NCBI GenBank assembly: GCA_041300525.1
Contig: JBGLNJ010000001.1
Coordinates: forward strand, 434,001-498,000
Length of the DNA: 64,000 nucleotides
Reading direction: 5' to 3'
Source of the DNA: JBGLNJ01 sp041300525
Lineage (GTDB): Bacteria > Chloroflexota > Anaerolineae > Fen-1058
Numbering within the stretch: the stretch's first letter is position 1; each line of letters begins with the position of its first letter. Below, piece by piece: positions 7,857-16,106 of this stretch. The position numbers and the translations under genes were made by a program. The notes under the pieces are model-generated. The model had not been told where the DNA came from. It did not search any database and saw only the letters and a list, made by a program, of their open reading frames with translations.

Positions 7857-8328
7857 GCAGATCGCGCACGCGCAGAATCTCGCGCGCCTCAATCTCAATA
7901 TCCACAGCTTGGCCCTGCACACCGCCGAGCGGCTGGTGCAGGTGAAGCGTGGCGTTCGGCAGCGCAAAGCGTTTGCCTTTGGTCCCGGCCGCCAACAGGA
8001 TCGTGCCCATGCTCGCCGCCATCCCGACCGCGATGGTGGAGATGGGCGAGTGTACGATCTGCATCGTGTCATAGATCGCCATGCCGGCCGTGATCTGCCC
8101 GCCGGGCGAGTTGATGTAGAGCTGGATGTCTTTTTCCGGGTCCTCGCGGTCCAAAAAGAGCAGTTGCGCCACGACCACGTTGGCGACCATGTCATTGATG
8201 GGTGTGCCGAGGAAGATGATGCGTTCCTTCAGCAGCAGCGAAAAGATGTCATACACGCGCTCGCCGCGCCCGGTCTGTTCGATCACCATCGGGACGATGG
8301 CAGATGGCAGGTCCATTTCGAATTTCAT
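7840..8328 (-). CDS. clpP: ATP-dependent Clp protease proteolytic subunit ClpP, 3' truncated
   Basis: ClpP forms the tetradecameric serine protease barrel used by ClpX or ClpA. The nucleophile lies in G-M-A-A-S-M-G (S106) and the histidine in L-H-L-H-Q-P-L-G-G (H131). The protein ends after R-D-L-L-N-G-I-L at 162 residues, whereas the family has about 195-200. The missing part carries the catalytic aspartate (D-R-D-Y-F-M-S), so the product should be inactive. The ATG at 8328 has GGAGA ten bases upstream and begins M-K-F-E-M-D. It follows tig, the usual partner gene. The cut coincides with that of the receptor on the other strand. Confidence 0.93.
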   Translation of the reverse strand: MKFEMDLPSAIVPMVIEQTGRGERVYDIFSLLLKERIIFLGTPINDMVANVVVAQLLFLDREDPEKDIQLYINSPGGQITAGMAIYDTMQIVHSPISTIAVGMAASMGTILLAAGTKGKRFALPNATLHLHQPLGGVQGQAVDIEIEAREILRVRDLLNGIL

Positions 8329-8395
8329 AATCTTCTGGTCTCCTTGACAGGCTCGCTGGGTTTTCACCCGGCCAATCAGTTGCTCGGTCAACCCA

Positions 8396-8429
8396 AGACC
8401 TGACAGGTTCTTAAAAACCTGTCAGGTCT
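8396..8429. repeat. Palindrome AGACCTGACAGGTT between tig and clpP
   Basis: AGACCTGACAGGTT and AACCTGTCAGGTCT are exact complements around six bases, overlapping the last bases of tig. The same palindrome core recurs at 25709-25741, so it is a dispersed repeat, possibly reused as an intercistronic hairpin. Confidence 0.75.
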
Positions 8430-9789
8430 ATACAGACGGTTCGGTTGTGGGCACGGGTTCAGTCTCCAACTCCGGCTCTTGGGCTGTGGGGAGGGGTGGG
8501 TTTTCGCCCTTGCAGATGCTCGCCAATTGCCCCATGATCCTGAATGTGAACAAGTCGAGTTTGACAGAGTGCTTGAATTCGTCCGAAGAGAGCGCCTCCG
8601 ATACCTGCGCGTTGTTTTCGGGGTAGCTGTTCGCAATGCTTTGAAGGGCGGCGTTCACTTCGTCGTCGGTCACTTGCAGGTTTTCGAGTTCGGCCAGCCA
8701 GCCCAACGTCAATGCCCGCCGGATGCTGTTGCTTGCCTGCGGGCGCATTTCGTCGCGGTACTGTTCCTCGGTTTGTTTCTTGATGTTGAGGAACTCTTCC
8801 CAGCTCATCTTTTGCTTGCTCAGGCGTTCCTTGGCGCGCTCGACGATTTTATCGAGTTCCGCTTCCACCATCTCGGGCGGAAATTCGACTTGAGCCTGCT
8901 GGGCCAGCTTGTCGGCGCACGTGTTGGCATAGCGGGTGTCGGCCTCGCGCCGCGCCTGCTGCTCCAGGCTGTTGCGCACGGCCTGGCGCAGCGCGTCGAG
9001 CGTCTCGTACTCGCCGATGGTCTGCGCCAGCGCGTCGTCGAGCGGAGGAACACGGCGCACTTTGAGATCGTTCAGCCTGGTCTGAATATAGATCGTCTTG
9101 CCCCGCAGCAACTCGTCGTCGTAATCCTCGGGCACGGCCAACGTGACGGTCTTTTCCTCGCCGGCTTTCATCCCGATGAGGTGGGGAGCGAAACCGGGAA
9201 AGGGAAAGTCAGTGGTCTCGGCGATCAGCATGGGCACGTCCTGTTCGTGGAACAGGGTCTCGTCCATGGCCGGGTCGAGCTTGGCGCTGAGCGTGACCGT
9301 GGCGACCTGATTCAACTCTACCGGGCCTTCGCTGGCCGGCTCCATGATAGCGTTGCGCTCCTGCAGGCTCTTGAGCACCTCGTCCATCTGTTCGTCGGCG
9401 ACCTGGGGCACAGTGTAAGGGACGCGCAGCGAGCGATAGTCGCCCAGTTCGACGGTCGGGCGCAACGGCACGATGAACTTTAGCACGAACGGACTCTTTT
9501 GTATCTCGTCGAGGTGACCGGTCGCATAAGGCTCGATTTGGCTTTCGGTCATGGCCTCGTTGTACAACTGCGGGCCGAGTTCTTTCAGCATTTCCTGGTA
9601 CAGCGTCTCTTCGCCCACGGCGCGCGCCACGACATTGTAGGGGGCTTTGCCTTGGCGGAAGCCGGGTATGCGGCTGGTATTGGCGATGTGCCGGGCGGTG
9701 TGGCGGAGCGCTTGTTGAACGCGCTCGTCTTCCACTTCGATGGTAAGCGCGACTTGACGGTTTTCGAGTGTTTGACTTGTGACCTTCAC
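8428..9789 (-). CDS. tig: Trigger factor (ribosome-associated chaperone)
   Basis: Trigger factor binds the ribosome exit tunnel and shelters nascent chains. The 453-residue protein has the ribosome-binding N-terminal domain with the signature G-F-R-Q-G-K-A-P (about residues 43-50), a degenerate FKBP-type domain in the middle (about 150-245) and a helical C-terminal domain, then a Pro/Glu/Thr tail. The GTG at 9789 is chosen because AAGTGAGG lies upstream and trigger factors begin M-K-V-T. An upstream ATG at 9849 would add 20 atypical residues. clpP follows in the same direction, as is common. Confidence 0.93.
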   Translation of the reverse strand: MKVTSQTLENRQVALTIEVEDERVQQALRHTARHIANTSRIPGFRQGKAPYNVVARAVGEETLYQEMLKELGPQLYNEAMTESQIEPYATGHLDEIQKSPFVLKFIVPLRPTVELGDYRSLRVPYTVPQVADEQMDEVLKSLQERNAIMEPASEGPVELNQVATVTLSAKLDPAMDETLFHEQDVPMLIAETTDFPFPGFAPHLIGMKAGEEKTVTLAVPEDYDDELLRGKTIYIQTRLNDLKVRRVPPLDDALAQTIGEYETLDALRQAVRNSLEQQARREADTRYANTCADKLAQQAQVEFPPEMVEAELDKIVERAKERLSKQKMSWEEFLNIKKQTEEQYRDEMRPQASNSIRRALTLGWLAELENLQVTDDEVNAALQSIANSYPENNAQVSEALSSDEFKHSVKLDLFTFRIMGQLASICKGENPPLPTAQEPELETEPVPTTEPSV

Positions 9790-9817
9790 GGGAATCCTCA
9801 CTTTTGATGTTGGCGCG

Positions 9818-9823
9818 ATTATA
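9818..9823 (-). promoter_or_regulatory. Candidate -10 box of tig
   Basis: TATAAT on the minus strand, 28 bases before the GTG start. No good -35 hexamer is seen at 16-18 bases, so this is a partial promoter match. Confidence 0.45.
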
Positions 9824-9901
9824 ACACAGATTAGAAAACGAAATTTCAAAGATCAAATGTCATGCGCCATTTGATCTTTGAAACTCGACTGACCCTTGCA
9901 A

Positions 9902-9983
9902 TGGGCAAGGAGGGACTTGAACCCTCAAGCCTTGCGGCACACGGTCCTAAGCCGTGGGCGTCTGCCAATTCCGCCACTTGCCC
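9902..9983 (-). tRNA. tRNA-Leu (anticodon UAG)
   Basis: Read on the minus strand, GGGCAAG pairs with CTTGCCC as acceptor stem, followed by the D-arm TGGCGGAATTGGCAGAC, the anticodon arm CACGG-CTTAGGA-CCGTG (anticodon TAG), a long class II variable arm, and GGTTCAAGTCC in the T-arm. The discriminator is A and CCA is not encoded. The extra arm and anticodon fit leucine. Confidence 0.96.
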
Positions 9984-9993
9984 GTGCCAACGG

Positions 9994-10021
9994 ATTATAC
10001 CCGCAACCCGTTATCGCGCAA
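9994..10021 (-). promoter_or_regulatory. Sigma70-type promoter of tRNA-Leu
   Basis: On the minus strand TTGCGC (10016-10021) and TATAAT (9994-9999) are separated by 16 bases, with the tRNA 5' end 10 bases downstream. The rest of the 216-base gap up to 10199 shows no convincing gene. Confidence 0.65.
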
Positions 10022-10199
10022 GTGACTTTCCTCCACTCCTTTTCGATGGGGCTGGCACAGTGGGCATGAGGCTGGCTGTGGCGCGAGGTGTCCAGCGCGG
10101 CGAATCCGGCGTCGTTGATGCTCCACCCGCTGGCCGTCTTGCCGTCGTGCAGCATGGCGCTGTAGCTTTCGGCGTAGAGGATGAGCGCGCCAGCCCGCA

Positions 10200-12242
10200 T
10201 CACTCGCGAACGCGAAAGTCAATGGACGCCGGAGGCGGATACGCCTGTTCGACCTCTTGCCGCAAAGCTGTGTCAACGGGGCGGCCGGTTTCCGCCGACA
10301 ATCTTTTCTCCCACATCTCGAACCAAAGGTCGGTGAGATTCACTTCGCCTTCCTTGATGGAAGCGAACTCTCGCTTCAATACCTCATCCACGGTGTCCAG
10401 GTCATTCAACTTTAGTGCGATCTTGGCGCGCAGGATTTGGATGGGGTCATGCTCCTGGAGCCGAGCCGGCAGGCTGGCGTAGAATGTCCAGGCTTTCCCA
10501 TAATCGCCTGCTGCGTAAACAAGCGCCAGGTACTCTTGGGCAAAAGACACATCCGGTTGGCCGGACGAGTTGGCCAACTCCCAAGCTTGTTCGTAATACC
10601 CGAGCGCATCGTCGGTCTTGTTCAGAGTGGCGGACAGTGCGCCCAGATTCCGATACGCCCAGGCCGAGGGCCGCTTTTGAATGGACTCTTGCCAGGCCGC
10701 CGTGGCGGCCTCGTCGTCAAACGCCTCTGCCAGCATCACGCCATAGTGAAGCAGCGCATACCCGTTGCGGTTGTGTTCGCTCTCCAGGCTCTTGGCCAAC
10801 ATCTCGCGCCATTCCGGTTGAACCAGCCACTCGCCCGGAATTTCCGCCGGGTTTTGCTCTTCCAACTTGCCTTTGTCCAAAAGGTGCAGCCACTTGCGCT
10901 GTTCGCATCCCAACGTCGCCTCTGGAAAGACAAATGCGGGCGGGACGTTGGCAAGGCTCCCTTCGCGGGCTCGCCTGACCATTTCCAGCGCGCCCCAGCC
11001 TGATCCCTGGTGCAAGATATCGCGCGAGGGCACATCCGCTTGTCGCTGGCATTGCTGTTCGATGCGAGCCAGTTCTTGGACTGGCAACTTGTTTTTGAGC
11101 GCAACGTCCACGGTTTGCCAGGCGGCGGTCCAATCGCGGCCATGCACTTTGGACGGATCGGCTTCGATATATCCAAAGACCTGAGTCCATCTCGATTGGC
11201 TGCGGCCCGGCATCGGGAGACTGTGCAATTGAGTGGGCGCCAGGCCCGCCTGGAGTTCGACATAGGCCAGTCCAGGGCGAGAGAGATATTCCTGCCAGCG
11301 CCATCCGCCCTGGTGAGTGCCCCAGCAAAAGAGCTTGCGAACGTAGAGCTTTTGTGTGGAGGCTTCGATGAAACCGGTACCGTTTTTGTCGAGCGCGGCC
11401 TCCCAGGGCATGTCGGCCGCGTCGCACTGGAAAAAGAATTCGTTCGCAAAAGTCGAGTTGAGTGGGTAGGTACTGTCCTTGCCTTGCAGGGTAGGGAGGT
11501 GCGGCATGTCGGCTTGACCAAAGCCGTACTCGGACTCGGGGAAATCGAAATCAATATAGAGCGCGTGGCGCGCGGGCGCAAGCACGCGAACGTCGGGCGC
11601 TTGGGGGACGGCGATGTTGGTCCACCAATACAGGGAGGTTGCCAGGTCGCTCGGATTCACCACACGCGTAGAGGCGATGAGGAACGGAGAGTCGGGCGGC
11701 AAAAAGAAATCAATCTGCCACAAGAGATTCCGGCACCGCTCGTAATCATACAGGCGCAATCCCGGCTCGCCGTGCCAGCCCTGAATGGCAGCGGCGAAAA
11801 TCGGGGCGCACGTCGAAAAGCAATGTCCGATTTGCCCGACGTTCCATTCTATGCCACCGGCGAACCAGGCGTTGCGCAAGGCCAGGTTCGCCGGCTGAAA
11901 GACAGGGTTGTTGAACAAAAGCTCGCGTTGCTGCGGCTTGTAAATGAGCGACGTCAACCTTCCGCCCAGCTCGGGCAGAAACGTCGCTTTGAGAAAATCG
12001 TTCTCCAGGACTAGCGAGCGAAACGACAGCGGCTCGCGTTTCCGGGTGTAGCGATCTTGCATTCGATACGGCAACGCGCGCCATCCGGCCTGATAGCCCA
12101 AGTATTGCCGCTTTTCGGGCGGGACGGACTCGAGCGCCGGAACCTGGCGATCCACTTGTTTTTCTCGAAAGAGCGGCTGTGGATTTTCTTCGCCCAGACG
12201 AGCACCCTGCCAATACAAGTTCTCAACTCGTAACTCGGTCAT
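10200..12242 (-). CDS. DUF5107 protein with C-terminal TPR region
   Basis: The 680-residue protein begins with a beta-sandwich region resembling the galactose-mutarotase fold (L-E-N-D-F-L-K-A-T-F-L-P-E-L-G-G-R near 80, W-F-A-G-G-I-E-W-N near 130), which is the DUF5107 pattern. The last 200 residues are TPR-like helices. Such proteins are found next to carbohydrate catabolism genes and probably bind or process sugars, but no reaction is established. The ATG at 12242 has AGGAGA at five bases. It is last in the amino-sugar operon, 51 bases after the NahK-like kinase. Its first 170 coding bases have a decayed duplicate at 14359-14545. Confidence 0.78.
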   Translation of the reverse strand: MTELRVENLYWQGARLGEENPQPLFREKQVDRQVPALESVPPEKRQYLGYQAGWRALPYRMQDRYTRKREPLSFRSLVLENDFLKATFLPELGGRLTSLIYKPQQRELLFNNPVFQPANLALRNAWFAGGIEWNVGQIGHCFSTCAPIFAAAIQGWHGEPGLRLYDYERCRNLLWQIDFFLPPDSPFLIASTRVVNPSDLATSLYWWTNIAVPQAPDVRVLAPARHALYIDFDFPESEYGFGQADMPHLPTLQGKDSTYPLNSTFANEFFFQCDAADMPWEAALDKNGTGFIEASTQKLYVRKLFCWGTHQGGWRWQEYLSRPGLAYVELQAGLAPTQLHSLPMPGRSQSRWTQVFGYIEADPSKVHGRDWTAAWQTVDVALKNKLPVQELARIEQQCQRQADVPSRDILHQGSGWGALEMVRRAREGSLANVPPAFVFPEATLGCEQRKWLHLLDKGKLEEQNPAEIPGEWLVQPEWREMLAKSLESEHNRNGYALLHYGVMLAEAFDDEAATAAWQESIQKRPSAWAYRNLGALSATLNKTDDALGYYEQAWELANSSGQPDVSFAQEYLALVYAAGDYGKAWTFYASLPARLQEHDPIQILRAKIALKLNDLDTVDEVLKREFASIKEGEVNLTDLWFEMWEKRLSAETGRPVDTALRQEVEQAYPPPASIDFRVRE

Positions 12243-12280
12243 GTCATTCTCCTGCGGAACGGGCCGCCTGACTTGGAAAC
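12107..12280 (-). repeat. Duplicated segment: 5' end of the DUF5107 gene
   Basis: This stretch (start region and first codons of the DUF5107 gene plus its ribosome site) is repeated in degenerate form at 14359-14545. Both share the reading Q-V-D-R-Q-x-P-x-x-E-S-x-P-P-E-K-R-Q. Confidence 0.75.
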
Positions 12281-12293
12281 GAACGAGCAGCAC

Positions 12294-13400
12294 TCAGGCC
12301 CGCCGACACGTGTTTACAATATCATTCATCCGATCCATTTTCTGTTCTATCTCCGTCACCATCTTGATCTGTGTGCGGCACCGATCCAGGTTGTGGTTTT
12401 CGCGATGAAGCCTGTAATAAATGTCGCCATTCAGATGGTCGGTCAGGAAACGTAGGCTCTGCTCAAGCGTGACAAGTTTGGCAGAAAACGCCAGGTAATC
12501 CATCTCAACCGGGGTCAGAAAGTCCCGCGCCGTGTCCAGATACCCCCGCGCCAGGCAGTCAAACATATCCAAGTCAACGCCCACTTGAGAGAGATCCGGC
12601 TCGTCTTCTGCCGCGGTGCTGGCGCCAACTCGGGCCAAGTCGCCAAAGTCGTACAGCGCCGAGCCGGGCATTACGGTATCCAGATCAATGACGCAGATGC
12701 CTTCCCCGGTTCGGTCGTCAATCAGCACATTGTTCAGCTTGGTGTCATTGTGCGTCACACGCTCCGGTATTGCGCCCTGGGCGAGCATATCCACAATGAC
12801 TGACGTCTCGGCTTTTCGTTCTAGCATGAAATCAATTTCGGCCTTGACCGAGCCAGCGCGGTTCTTGACATCTTTTTCTACGGCTTCCACAAAAGCCTCA
12901 AAGCGTTTCCGGGTGTGATGAAAATTGGGTATAGTCTCGCAAAGCAGCGCCGCCGAAAGATCGCTGACCAGCCTTTGGAACTTGCCGAATGCTTTCGATG
13001 CGTTGTAAACGTGGTCCGGGCTTGCCACGACCTCGTAGGTCTGCGCGCCTTCTATGAAAATATAGGCCCGCCAGTAATTGCCGTCGCGCGTTTTAGTAAA
13101 GTTTTTCCCATCCAGCGTGGAAATGAGATTGAGCGTTTCACGCTCTGGATCGCCGCCAGATGCCACGATCTTTTTCCGCAGGTGGCCGGTCACCCTGGCG
13201 ATGTTTTCCATCAGCGCTTCTGGGTCTCTAAAGACGTTGTGATTGATCCGCTGGAGGATATAGCGGTGAGTCGCGCCATTGGCTTTTCTGAAACGAGCGG
13301 CAAAAGTATCATTGATGTGCCCCGTTCCATACAGGGCGGTTTCCATCCAGTCGCCTTCAAACTTGAATTGCTCGATTATTTCTGCCAGGTCAGGCTTCAT
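12294..13400 (-). CDS. N-acetylhexosamine 1-kinase (NahK-like) phosphotransferase
   Basis: NahK phosphorylates GlcNAc or GalNAc at C1 with ATP. The 368-residue protein follows the Bifidobacterium NahK/LnpB pattern closely: Y-G-T-G-H-I-N-D-T near residue 25, R-Y-I-L-Q-R-I-N near 45, the catalytic loop V-T-H-N-D-T-K-L-N-N-V-L, and V-I-D-L-D-T-V-M-P-G-S-A-L-Y-D-F-G-D for metal binding. Its ATG overlaps the preceding nucleotidyltransferase stop in ATGA, so the two are translationally coupled. The sugar-1-phosphate it makes is the expected substrate of that enzyme, giving a UDP- or NDP-amino-sugar salvage step. Confidence 0.9.
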   Translation of the reverse strand: MKPDLAEIIEQFKFEGDWMETALYGTGHINDTFAARFRKANGATHRYILQRINHNVFRDPEALMENIARVTGHLRKKIVASGGDPERETLNLISTLDGKNFTKTRDGNYWRAYIFIEGAQTYEVVASPDHVYNASKAFGKFQRLVSDLSAALLCETIPNFHHTRKRFEAFVEAVEKDVKNRAGSVKAEIDFMLERKAETSVIVDMLAQGAIPERVTHNDTKLNNVLIDDRTGEGICVIDLDTVMPGSALYDFGDLARVGASTAAEDEPDLSQVGVDLDMFDCLARGYLDTARDFLTPVEMDYLAFSAKLVTLEQSLRFLTDHLNGDIYYRLHRENHNLDRCRTQIKMVTEIEQKMDRMNDIVNTCRRA

Positions 13401-14323
13401 TTGACACCCTCCCACAGGTTTTCCGGATAAACTCCCTGACGGATCAAATCTGCTATGGCTTGCTTGACCGTAAGCTTGTCCTGCTGGTAAGTGACTCCAA
13501 ACCATCTCTCCTTCGTGGGCAGGACTTGCACTCTTGCCTTGCCTTCTTTGAGTAGCGCCCCCACCACGTCAGGCAAAAAGTATTCTGCCTTTTCCAGGTT
13601 GCCGCTATTCGCTTGGAGAAAGGGGGAAAAGCGAATTTCCAGCTCAGAGAATATGCTCGGAGTGAATCCCCACAAGTTCATGGACACACTCGTTCCCTTG
13701 GGGATCTCGACCCAGTTTGCGCCGTCCTCGGTGTATTTCGCGACATGGCCCAGTTTCTCGATCCGTGTGCGTTCGCGAATCTCTGCCAGGTACCCGGCGG
13801 GGTCTACCGTACAAACACCGCGCGCGACGTAGCCATGTTCTGTGAGGGTGTTTTCCAGCACAAAGCCAACCATGCAATAGTCATAGACGCCGTCCCGGTC
13901 TTGGGCGCGCTCGAGATAACCGCGCAGAATTTGAAAGGAAGAGCGCCCATAGAAATCGTCCGCGTTAATCACGGCAAAGGGCGTTTGGACCGCCTTCCTG
14001 GCGCTAAACGTTGCGTGCGCAGTCCCCCATGGCTTTTGCCTGTTCGGTGGAACCTTGTAGCCCGGCGGCAAGTCCTCAAGCTCCTGAAACACATAACGGG
14101 TGTCGCACCGTTTTTCGAGGGGCCTGCCCACTCTTTCACGAAATGCCTCTTCAATGTCTTTCTTGACAACAAAGACGACTTGGCCGAATCCAACTTGCAG
14201 CGCGTCGTAAATGGAATAATCTATGATGAGTTCGCCGTGAGGACCAATGGGGTCAACTTGCTTCAGTCCGCCATAGCGGCTCCCGATACCCGCCGCCATC
14301 ACGACCAGCGTGGGTTTTGCCAT
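13397..14323 (-). CDS. Sugar-1-phosphate nucleotidyltransferase
   Basis: An NTP-transferase fold protein of 308 residues. The N-terminal signature A-A-G-I-G-S-R-Y-G-G-L-K-Q binds the nucleotide, I-N-A-D-D-F-Y-G near residue 125 carries the metal aspartate, and W-F-G-V-T-Y closes the domain. With the coupled NahK-like kinase it should convert GlcNAc/GalNAc-1-phosphate to the nucleotide sugar; the nucleotide is not determined by the motif. AGGAGAAAGAC precedes the ATG at 14323. The longer open frame upstream runs into a duplicated piece of the DUF5107 gene and is not part of this protein. Confidence 0.85.
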   Translation of the reverse strand: MAKPTLVVMAAGIGSRYGGLKQVDPIGPHGELIIDYSIYDALQVGFGQVVFVVKKDIEEAFRERVGRPLEKRCDTRYVFQELEDLPPGYKVPPNRQKPWGTAHATFSARKAVQTPFAVINADDFYGRSSFQILRGYLERAQDRDGVYDYCMVGFVLENTLTEHGYVARGVCTVDPAGYLAEIRERTRIEKLGHVAKYTEDGANWVEIPKGTSVSMNLWGFTPSIFSELEIRFSPFLQANSGNLEKAEYFLPDVVGALLKEGKARVQVLPTKERWFGVTYQQDKLTVKQAIADLIRQGVYPENLWEGVK

Positions 14324-14358
14324 GTCTTTCTCCTGGAACGAAGTGTTTTGCGCGCGTT

Positions 14359-14545
14359 GCCGCTTTTCAGGCGGGGCGGACTCGCGCACCGGAATCTGGC
14401 GATCCACTTGTTTTTTCTCGAAAGAGAGGCTGCGGATTTTCTTCACCCAAGCGAGCGCCTCGCCAGGTGAGATTCTCAACTCGCAACTCGGTTATGCCGT
14501 TCTCCTGCGGAATGGGCGGCCTGGGGGCCGCCCAACTTGGAATCG
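14359..14545 (-). pseudogene. Decayed duplicate of the 5' end of the DUF5107 gene
   Basis: About 185 bases match 12107-12280, including the former ribosome-binding region (GCAGGAGAA) and first codons, with substitutions and small indels. The remnant is fused in frame to the space before the nucleotidyltransferase gene, but that gene has its own start and ribosome site. It looks like what is left after tandem duplication and deletion. Confidence 0.65.
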
Positions 14546-14594
14546 AACTCGTTCACCATCTCTCGAGGAAGTCAGGTGTGAAGCGTCTGGCCGA

Positions 14595-15323
14595 TCACAG
14601 ATACGTCAACCGGCCACGATAGTGATCCAGCCAGCGCCGGTTGTGCGCATCGCCCCCATCGAGGTTGGCGCTCATGAACACCGGCGCGTCGCCGGTGCGC
14701 TGGAGCAGCAGTTCGGCGGCGCGCGCCATCACCGCGTTGAGCATCGCCGCGCCGATGACGGTGGACGCCGCCCCCGCCTTTTGCGACAGACCCGGCAATT
14801 CCACCAGCGCGTCGCCCACGGGGGCGCAGTTGTCCAGGACGAGGTCGGCTACCTCGAACAGGCGCGGCATCCCGGACTGACGCGGCTGCACTGCCCGCGA
14901 GTAGGCCAGCGAGGTCACGGCGATGACAAACGCGCCCCGCGCGCGGCCCTCTTGGGCCACCTCCACCGCGGCCGCATTGCGCCCGGAGACGGAATGTACG
15001 ATCAGCACATCACCGGCTTCGACGGGAGACTCGGCCATAATCTGGGCGCCAAAGCCAGGCAACCGTTCCAGCCTGCTCGTCAAAGTGACCGGTCGCACAT
15101 CAGTCGTCAGGCCAGGCGGCAAGATAGGATTGACCGGCACCAATCCGCCGGCGCGGTAGAATAACTCTTGCGCCAGGATGCCAGCGTGGGAAGGGCCGAA
15201 TACATAGACCAGGTGATCGGCCTGAATGGCCTCGGCGACGGCCTGTGCTGCCCGTTCAATGGCCTCCCGCTGGGTCGCGCGCACTTGTTCCAGCAGTTGG
15301 ATAATCGCGTCCATATAGTCCAT
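14595..15323 (-). CDS. SIS-domain sugar isomerase family protein (UPF0309 type)
   Basis: SIS domains bind phosphosugars. The 242-residue protein has V-F-G-P-S-H-A-G-I-L near residue 41, F-Y-R-A-G-G-L-V-P-V-N-P-I-L, the serine-rich S-V-S-G-R-N-A phosphate loop near 112, V-A-D-L-V-L-D-N-C near 155 and a terminal F-M-S-A-N-L-D-G-G-D. This matches the sugar-isomerase-domain family often found beside BadF-type amino-sugar kinases. The start at 15323 overlaps the upstream SIS stop in TGATG and has AAAGGGG before it. Whether it isomerises, deaminates or cleaves a lactyl ether (MurQ-like) is not settled by sequence. Confidence 0.85.
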   Translation of the reverse strand: MDYMDAIIQLLEQVRATQREAIERAAQAVAEAIQADHLVYVFGPSHAGILAQELFYRAGGLVPVNPILPPGLTTDVRPVTLTSRLERLPGFGAQIMAESPVEAGDVLIVHSVSGRNAAAVEVAQEGRARGAFVIAVTSLAYSRAVQPRQSGMPRLFEVADLVLDNCAPVGDALVELPGLSQKAGAASTVIGAAMLNAVMARAAELLLQRTGDAPVFMSANLDGGDAHNRRWLDHYRGRLTYL

Positions 15324-16051
15324 CAATACCCCTTTCGGAGAGCACTAGCCTCTGCCTGGCTCACCAGTGATTTGCCGTTGGGCCGGTTCACGCTGGGAAA
15401 GACAGTGGGGGTCAAGCCGCGGGCCAGCATCTCCTCGACGATGCCAGCCACCACCGCCCACATGATCGCGGCTGCGCCCATGCCAGAGGCCGGACAAATC
15501 GGGTATTCTAACCCTTCCACGGTGAGCATACCGTCGCCGTAGGGTGCGCCGTTGTCCAACACCAGATCGGCTACCTCGTACAGGCGCTTGCCGGAGGGGT
15601 GCTCAGAGGCCAACTGTGAGCTGTAGGCCAGGGAGGTGATGGCGATGACGGTCAGGCCGTGGGCGCGCGCTTGCTGCGCCAACTCGATCACGTTGGCCGT
15701 CTTGCCGGACACGCTGCCCACAAACAGCACGTCGCCGTGGCGAAGCTGGTTGCTCGCAAAGACCTGGCCGATGTAGCCAAACGAAAGGCTGGCCTCATCG
15801 GGCTGTGCCGCGCGAGCCTTGACCGGGTTGATCACGTTCAGGCTAAAGGCAAGCTGGCTCATGGCCACCAGCCCGCCGGCGCGGTTGATCAACTCGGTGG
15901 CGACCATGTGGCCGCTGTCAAAGACGTGAATCGCGCCGCCCTTCGCCAGCACATCCGCGCACACCTGCGCGGCCTGGCGGATCGGCTCCGGCCGGGCTGC
16001 GATTTCTGCGATCTTGGCCTGCAAGGCCTCGAAATACCGTTCGATGAGCAT
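15323..16051 (-). CDS. Second SIS-domain protein
   Basis: Paralogue of the preceding entry, also 242 residues: V-F-D-S-G-H-M-V-A-T near residue 43, I-N-R-A-G-G-L-V-A, S-V-S-G-K-T-A-N-V near 114, Y-E-V-A-D-L-V-L-D-N-G-A-P and a terminal V-N-R-P-N-G. The two differ at the ends of the active-site loops (F-P-S-V-N-R-P-N-G here against M-S-A-N-L-D-G-G-D), which suggests a heteromer or two substrates. GACAGGAGACAGCC precedes the ATG. It is coupled to the first SIS gene by a TGATG overlap. Confidence 0.85.
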   Translation of the reverse strand: MLIERYFEALQAKIAEIAARPEPIRQAAQVCADVLAKGGAIHVFDSGHMVATELINRAGGLVAMSQLAFSLNVINPVKARAAQPDEASLSFGYIGQVFASNQLRHGDVLFVGSVSGKTANVIELAQQARAHGLTVIAITSLAYSSQLASEHPSGKRLYEVADLVLDNGAPYGDGMLTVEGLEYPICPASGMGAAAIMWAVVAGIVEEMLARGLTPTVFPSVNRPNGKSLVSQAEASALRKGY

Positions 16052-16106
16052 GGCTGTCTCCTGTCGCGCTTGGCATCTGCGGGCCGACTGGCGCGTGATC
16101 TTGATC

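Noticed and set aside
9925..10203. Minus-strand open frame of 92 codons overlapping the DUF5107 stop and the tRNA
   Set aside because: It runs into the tRNA gene on the same strand and its last third is tRNA sequence read as protein; it has no recognisable domain.
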